This document shows, piece by piece, positions 59,916 through 64,000 of a DNA stretch of 64,000 nt (within the stretch, counting starts at the first letter, position 1; every line of letters starts with the position of its first letter). Where the stretch lies: positions 496,001-560,000 of the forward strand of contig JAJPEQ010000013.1 of NCBI GenBank assembly GCA_021166775.1. The letters are read 5' to 3'. Origin of the DNA: Comamonas sp. (lineage in GTDB: Bacteria > Pseudomonadota > Gammaproteobacteria > Burkholderiales > Burkholderiaceae_C). Position numbers and translations under genes: made by a program. A model generated the notes under the pieces. The model did not search any database and was not told where the DNA came from. It worked only from the letters and a program-made list of their open reading frames with translations.

Positions 59916-61435
59916 TCAAAACTTTCATCGACAAATTGCTGGGCAAGCGCTCACGCTCCGCACACCGGTTCGGCCGGCGCGAGGAAGTGCAGGCGAGCGT
60001 GCACGGCATCGACCTGGCCCTGGTGGACAAGCGCGCGATTGACGTGGTGCGCACGCTCAAGCAGGCGGGGTTCGAGGCCTATATCGTTGGCGGCGCCGTG
60101 CGCGACCTGCTGCTGGGTCTCAAGCCCAAGGATTTCGATGTCGCCACCAACGCCACGCCCGAGCAGGTCAAAGGCCTGTTCAGGCGCGCCTTCATCATCG
60201 GCCGGCGCTTTCGCATCGTCCATGTGGTCTACGGCAGGGGGCGCGAGCATGAGGTGATCGAGGTCTCGACCTTCCGCGCCTACATGGACAACGCCGTTGC
60301 CGAACACGTGCAGGGCAACGAGAAAACCAGCAAGGCCGAGCTGTCGGGCCTGCGCCATGCGGTGGACGCGAGCGGGCGCGTGCTGCGCGACAACGTCTGG
60401 GGACCGCAGGAGGAAGACGCGGCGCGGCGCGATTTCACCGTGAACGCCATGTACTACGACCCCGAGACGCAGATCGTGGTCGATTACCACAAAGGCATCC
60501 AGGACGCGCAAAAGCGCGTGCTGCGCATGATCGGCGACCCGGCCACGCGCTACCACGAGGACCCGGTGCGCATCATCCGCGCCGCGCGCTTCGCCGCCAA
60601 GCTGGGGGCGCGCGGTTTCCAGATCGAACCACGCACGGCCAAGCCGATGGTCAGTTGCGAGCCGCTGCTCAAGGAGATACCGCAGAGCCGTCTGTTCGAC
60701 GAGATGCTCAAACTGCTGCAGACCGGGCACGCGTTGGCATCGGTGGAGCAGCTGCGCAAGCTCGGACTGGCAAAAGGCATCTACCCGTTGCTGGATGTGG
60801 TCGTCGAACGCGCCGAACTGCCGCTGGTGCACGCGGTACTGCAGGACACCGATCGCCGCGTGGGCGAGGGCAAAGCGGTGGCGCCAAGCTTCCTGCTCTC
60901 GTGCGTTCTCTGGCCAGACGTGAGGGCGGGGTGGGAGCAGCGCCAGACGGCAGGGGAACACGCCTTTCCGGCGCTGCAGGAGGCGATCGATGACGTGTTT
61001 GCACGGCGCATCGGAGACGTTTCCGGCCGCGGCAAGCTGGCCGCCGACATGCGCGAGATCTGGGTGATGCAGCCGCGCTTTGAGCGCCGCACGGGGCATG
61101 GGGCACACAGCATGGTGGCGCATATCCGTTTCCGTGCCGGGTTCGATTTCCTGCGCCTGCGCGCCGACAGCGGCGAGGTGCCCGATGACCTGGTGAACTG
61201 GTGGCAGCAATTTTCGATCGCCGACGAGGCGCGCCGCGAAGACATGCTCGATCAGCTGCGTGAGGAGCAGCGCAAGCGCACGCGCCAACGCAAGGCCAGT
61301 CCGGAGGCAGCACAGGCCGAGCCAGATCTGGCTGCCGCTGAATCGGACCACGCCGCACCCGCCCGCAAGCGTCGCCGCCGCAGGCGCAAGCCGACGGGGG
61401 GCGTGGGCACAGGCACGGGTACGGACGTGCAGTGA
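59912..61435 (+). CDS. pcnB: Poly(A) polymerase I
   Basis: Adds 3' poly(A) tails to RNAs, promoting their decay. It has 507 residues. The nucleotidyltransferase motif IVGGAVRDLLLGLKPKDFDV (about residues 60-80) has the catalytic aspartates, followed by RRDFTVNAMYYD and RYHEDPVRIIRAARFAAKLG. The C-terminus is strongly basic (RKRRRRRRKPTGG), suggesting RNA contact. The ATG at 59912 overlaps the HAD stop (ATGA); a TTG at 59879 is less likely. Confidence 0.95.
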   Translation: MIKTFIDKLLGKRSRSAHRFGRREEVQASVHGIDLALVDKRAIDVVRTLKQAGFEAYIVGGAVRDLLLGLKPKDFDVATNATPEQVKGLFRRAFIIGRRFRIVHVVYGRGREHEVIEVSTFRAYMDNAVAEHVQGNEKTSKAELSGLRHAVDASGRVLRDNVWGPQEEDAARRDFTVNAMYYDPETQIVVDYHKGIQDAQKRVLRMIGDPATRYHEDPVRIIRAARFAAKLGARGFQIEPRTAKPMVSCEPLLKEIPQSRLFDEMLKLLQTGHALASVEQLRKLGLAKGIYPLLDVVVERAELPLVHAVLQDTDRRVGEGKAVAPSFLLSCVLWPDVRAGWEQRQTAGEHAFPALQEAIDDVFARRIGDVSGRGKLAADMREIWVMQPRFERRTGHGAHSMVAHIRFRAGFDFLRLRADSGEVPDDLVNWWQQFSIADEARREDMLDQLREEQRKRTRQRKASPEAAQAEPDLAAAESDHAAPARKRRRRRRKPTGGVGTGTGTDVQ

Positions 61436-61926
61436 ACGCCTTCATCGGCTTGGGCGCCAATCTGGGCAATGCCCGCGCGGCATTGGTCTCGGCGGTTCGG
61501 GCGCTCTCGGGCTTGCCGGACACCCGGTTCGTGAAAGGCTCTTCCCTGTATGCCAGCGCGCCCGTGGACGCGAGTGGCCCCGACTACCTCAACGCGGTGG
61601 TGCAGCTGGATACGGCGCTTGAACCGCTCGCCCTGCTGCACGCGATGCAGGCGATCGAAAACGCGGCCGGGCGGGAGCGTCCCTACCCCAACGCGCCGCG
61701 CACGCTGGACCTCGACATCCTGCTGTATGGAACGCTTGAGTTGAGCGGCACAAACCTCACGTTGCCGCACCCGAGGATGTGGCAGCGCGCCTTCGTGCTG
61801 CTTCCCTTGAGCGAGGTCGCACCGGAGCGTGTCCGTCCCGAGCAGCTCACGGCGGTCGCGCGCCAGCGCATCGAACGCGTGGCGCAAGCCGCTGAGTGGA
61901 TCGCGCTACCAGAACAAAAACAATAG
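61432..61926 (+). CDS. folK: 2-amino-4-hydroxy-6-hydroxymethyldihydropteridine pyrophosphokinase
   Basis: Transfers pyrophosphate in folate synthesis. It has 164 residues, with FIGLGANLGNA at the start and the catalytic RPYPNAPRTLDLDILLYG block (two magnesium-binding aspartates). The GTG start overlaps the pcnB stop (GTGA). The gene ends inside a copy of the interspersed element, whose ATAGCT core provides the TAG stop. Confidence 0.95.
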   Translation: MNAFIGLGANLGNARAALVSAVRALSGLPDTRFVKGSSLYASAPVDASGPDYLNAVVQLDTALEPLALLHAMQAIENAAGRERPYPNAPRTLDLDILLYGTLELSGTNLTLPHPRMWQRAFVLLPLSEVAPERVRPEQLTAVARQRIERVAQAAEWIALPEQKQ

Positions 61927-61977
61927 CTCTCCGCGCTTTCTGGGTAAGGTTCAAAGCACAAAATCACTGAATTTTCA
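61919..61977 (+). repeat. Interspersed ~50-bp element, copy 6
   Basis: CAATAGCTCTCCGCGCTTTC followed by TGGGTAAGG and an A-rich tail. It fills the gap between folK and the convergent flavoprotein gene, supplying the folK stop codon and reaching the other gene's stop. Confidence 0.6.
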
Positions 61978-63021
61978 GACCCTGTGCTTGTCGGCTTCCG
62001 TCAGGAATGCATCCGAGAAAAAGGCCGCTTCCGACAGTGCCCTGTCCTGGCTGAAACTCGCTCTGGCCGCATCCACCATCAACGGCGAACCGCAGGCATA
62101 TACCTCGTGGTCTGACAGATCCGCATAGTCATCGAGCACTGCCTGGTGCACCAAGCCGCTGCGGCCTTGCCAGGCGTCCTGCGTGTCGGCGTCCGACACG
62201 ACAGGCACGTAACCGAGCGTCGGCATCTGCGCCTGGCGTGCACGCACCCAATCGTCCATGTACAGATCGCGCGGTCGGCGCACGCCCCAATAAAGCGCAA
62301 CCCTGCGCGGGCTCTGCATGAACTGCAGATGCTCGATCAAGGCCTTGATGGGCGCAAATCCGGTTCCCGAGGCCAGCAAAACAATGGGTTTGCCAGAATC
62401 CTCATGCAAACGAAAGCTGCCGAACGGCCCCTCGATGCGGAGGATGTCCCTTTCCTTCAGCGCGCTGAAGACGTGGTCGGTAAATCGCCCTCCGGGCGTA
62501 TGGCGCAGGTGCAATTCCAGCCCGGGCGAGTCTTCCTGGGTGTGCGGCGCATTCGCGATGGAGTAGGCGCGTCGGGTGCCATCGCGCAAGATGAACTCGA
62601 TGTACTGACCCGCAAAGTAGCCGAAATTGGCGCCAACGGGCAGGCTTACCCGAACCCGCATGACGTCGTCCGCGACACGTTCGAGGCTGGCCACGCGCAC
62701 GGGAAGCTTGCGCACGGGGAAGCTGTCGGCACCAGTAACCTGCTCCGAATGCAACACCAGGTCGGAATCCGCAAAGGCACTGCAGGCGAGAATGACGCCC
62801 GCGGCCTCTTCGCTCGCGCTCAGTGCGTGGCTCGAGTGGGCTCGCAAGTGCACCTGGCCACTCACCATGCGGCATTTGCAGGAGCCGCATGCACCGTCCT
62901 TGCAGCCATAGGGCATGGGAATGTTCTGCCGGATCGCAGCGGCCAGCACCGTTTCATCGGCATGCACCTCGAACGCGCGCCCGCTGGGCAGGACACTCAC
63001 CTGGAATACGCTGTCAGACAT
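61975..63021 (-). CDS. CDP-6-deoxy-delta-3,4-glucoseen reductase-like flavoprotein
   Basis: Electron-transfer protein of 348 residues: an N-terminal plant-type 2Fe-2S ferredoxin domain (cysteines in YGCKDGACGSCKC and LACSA), then an FAD domain (RRAYSIANAP) and an NAD(P)H domain (ASGTGFAPIKALIEH, YACGSPLMVDAA). Burkholderiales proteins of this type carry the E3/AscD annotation, but no dideoxysugar genes are nearby, so a general NAD(P)H oxidoreductase role is as likely. Convergent with folK. Confidence 0.88.
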   Translation of the reverse strand: MSDSVFQVSVLPSGRAFEVHADETVLAAAIRQNIPMPYGCKDGACGSCKCRMVSGQVHLRAHSSHALSASEEAAGVILACSAFADSDLVLHSEQVTGADSFPVRKLPVRVASLERVADDVMRVRVSLPVGANFGYFAGQYIEFILRDGTRRAYSIANAPHTQEDSPGLELHLRHTPGGRFTDHVFSALKERDILRIEGPFGSFRLHEDSGKPIVLLASGTGFAPIKALIEHLQFMQSPRRVALYWGVRRPRDLYMDDWVRARQAQMPTLGYVPVVSDADTQDAWQGRSGLVHQAVLDDYADLSDHEVYACGSPLMVDAARASFSQDRALSEAAFFSDAFLTEADKHRV

Positions 63022-63066
63022 GGGCGGTTATGCTCCAAACGCTCTTGAAATTGCCAAGGCCCGATT

Positions 63067-63999
63067 TTGCCTTTCTGTCCAAAACCCTCGGGCGCGCTGC
63101 CCTCCCGCTTTCGTCGCCCGCGCCTGCTCATCATCGGCTGCGGTGATGTAGGACTGCGCGCCGTGCAGGCTCTAGGACGCGGCCGGCGCGTGCTGGCGCT
63201 GAGCTCGTCCCCGGATCGGCTGGATCTGTTGCGCGCCGCCGGGGTGGTGCCGCTGCGGGGAAATCTGGACGATCCGGACTCGCTGGCACGGCTTGCCGGC
63301 CTTGCCACGCACGTCCTGCACCTGGCACCCCCACCGCCAACAGGGGTGCACGATCCACGCACGAAGGCGCTGGTCCGGGCCCTGGCACGGCGCAGTCCAC
63401 CGCGCACGCTGATCTACATCTCGACCAGTGGGGTGTATGGCGACTGTGGCGGTGCGCGGGTGTCCGAGACGCGGCCGCTGGCGCCCGCCACGCCGCGGGC
63501 CAGGCGCAGGGCCGACGCCGAGGCACAACTGCGCCGGTGGGGGCGGCGTGGCATTCGCGTCAGCCTGCTGCGCGTGTCCGGCATCTATGGCGGCAACCGC
63601 GCCGGCGGCGGGGCACGTACCCGCCTGCTGCGCCGCCAGCCTTTGCCGCAAGAGCCGGATGATCCCTACGTCAATCGCATCCATGCGGACGACCTTGCGC
63701 GCGCCTGCGTACTCGCGCTATGGCGCGCGCGCCCTCAGCGGGTTTACAACGTCTGCGACCTCAGTCATCTGCGACTGGGGGAATATTTTGATCTTGCGGC
63801 CGACCTGCTGGGCCTTGCGCGCCTTCCGCGCATCAGCCTGGCGCAGGCCAGGCGCGAACTGACGCCTGAATTTCTGAGCTTTCTGGCCGAATCCAGACGT
63901 CTCATGGCTCAGCGCATGCAAGAAGAACTGGGATTGAAGCTCAACTATCCCACGGCGCGGGAAGGTCTGCGCGCCGATCTCGGGGCTCAGCGCGGATAG
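63067..63999 (+). CDS. SDR-type NAD(P)-binding protein (epimerase/YeeZ-like)
   Basis: A 310-residue protein with a Rossmann motif LLIIGCGDVGLRA, YISTSGVYGD in the active-site region and HADDLARACVLAL. This is an atypical/extended SDR similar to YeeZ or nucleoside-diphosphate-sugar epimerases. The start must be the TTG at 63067 or a nearby rare codon, because an in-frame TGA at 63046 precedes it and the cofactor motif begins about residue 20. It is divergent from the flavoprotein gene. The C-terminus lies inside the window. Confidence 0.82.
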   Translation: MPFCPKPSGALPSRFRRPRLLIIGCGDVGLRAVQALGRGRRVLALSSSPDRLDLLRAAGVVPLRGNLDDPDSLARLAGLATHVLHLAPPPPTGVHDPRTKALVRALARRSPPRTLIYISTSGVYGDCGGARVSETRPLAPATPRARRRADAEAQLRRWGRRGIRVSLLRVSGIYGGNRAGGGARTRLLRRQPLPQEPDDPYVNRIHADDLARACVLALWRARPQRVYNVCDLSHLRLGEYFDLAADLLGLARLPRISLAQARRELTPEFLSFLAESRRLMAQRMQEELGLKLNYPTAREGLRADLGAQRG

Positions 64000-64000
64000 C

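Overview
The window reads as a chromosomal segment of a GC-rich betaproteobacterium of the order Burkholderiales, most likely family Comamonadaceae (Acidovorax/Alicycliphilus/Ottowia-type). This placement is inferred from gene order and protein character: murJ-SirB1, purM/hda-HAD-pcnB-folK, trm112-lpxK-exbD-exbB/xseA, a monomeric NADP isocitrate dehydrogenase, a PHA synthase with PHB reductase, and a ~50-bp interspersed repeat of a kind I associate with comamonads. No database comparison was possible. I saw no rRNA, tRNA, CRISPR array, phage or intact insertion sequence.

Layout. 1-5944: the end of one RND permease, a complete second RND permease and an outer-membrane lipoprotein (MdtBC-type pump with NodT-type exit duct). 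6291-8357: a PAS-PAS-GGDEF-EAL signalling protein. 8478-9086: an orphan exported protein. 9407-17085 (minus): a TetR regulator, a small frameshifted membrane gene, an HlyD adaptor, a double ABC ATPase, two ABC-2 permeases and a NodT lipoprotein, resembling E. coli cecR-ybhGFSR with an outer-membrane channel added. 17418-20154: PHA synthase, a very short phasin-like ORF and acetoacetyl-CoA reductase. 20172-23195: a double-CDGSH protein, thiopurine methyltransferase, a lipoprotein and argA. 23295-27311: the RNA helicase hrpA, carrying two repeat-derived in-frame segments. 27431-29514: a small unknown gene and lexA, divergent from an asparaginase, with two tandem LexA boxes between them.

29566-35211 (minus) holds adk, kdsB, a ferric-reductase-like flavoprotein, trm112, lpxK, exbD and exbB. 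35551-40046 holds xseA, sodB and icd. 40279-46102 is a tightly overlapping sufBCDSU-sufT operon with a striking Rrf2/NsrR-like palindrome in front of sufB. It is followed by the divergent fumarases fumA (Fe-S class I) and fumC (Fe-independent class II). Iron superoxide dismutase, Fe-S assembly and both fumarase types within 12 kb make an iron/redox-flavoured neighbourhood.

49382-52770 holds two small DUF genes, argF, argD and a DUF3579 gene. 52887-58329 holds rpsT, murJ, a SirB1-type protein, a universal stress protein, an AI-2E family permease and purM. 58504-63999 holds hda, a HAD phosphatase, pcnB, folK, a CDP-6-deoxy-glucoseen-reductase-like flavoprotein and an SDR-type NAD(P)-binding protein.

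Most of the segment is core chromosome. The points most worth a second look are the operator-like palindrome ahead of the suf operon, the doubly frameshifted membrane gene, the interspersed repeat that has entered coding frames, the tandem LexA boxes shared by lexA and an asparaginase, and the small genes next to lexA and between phaC and phaB.
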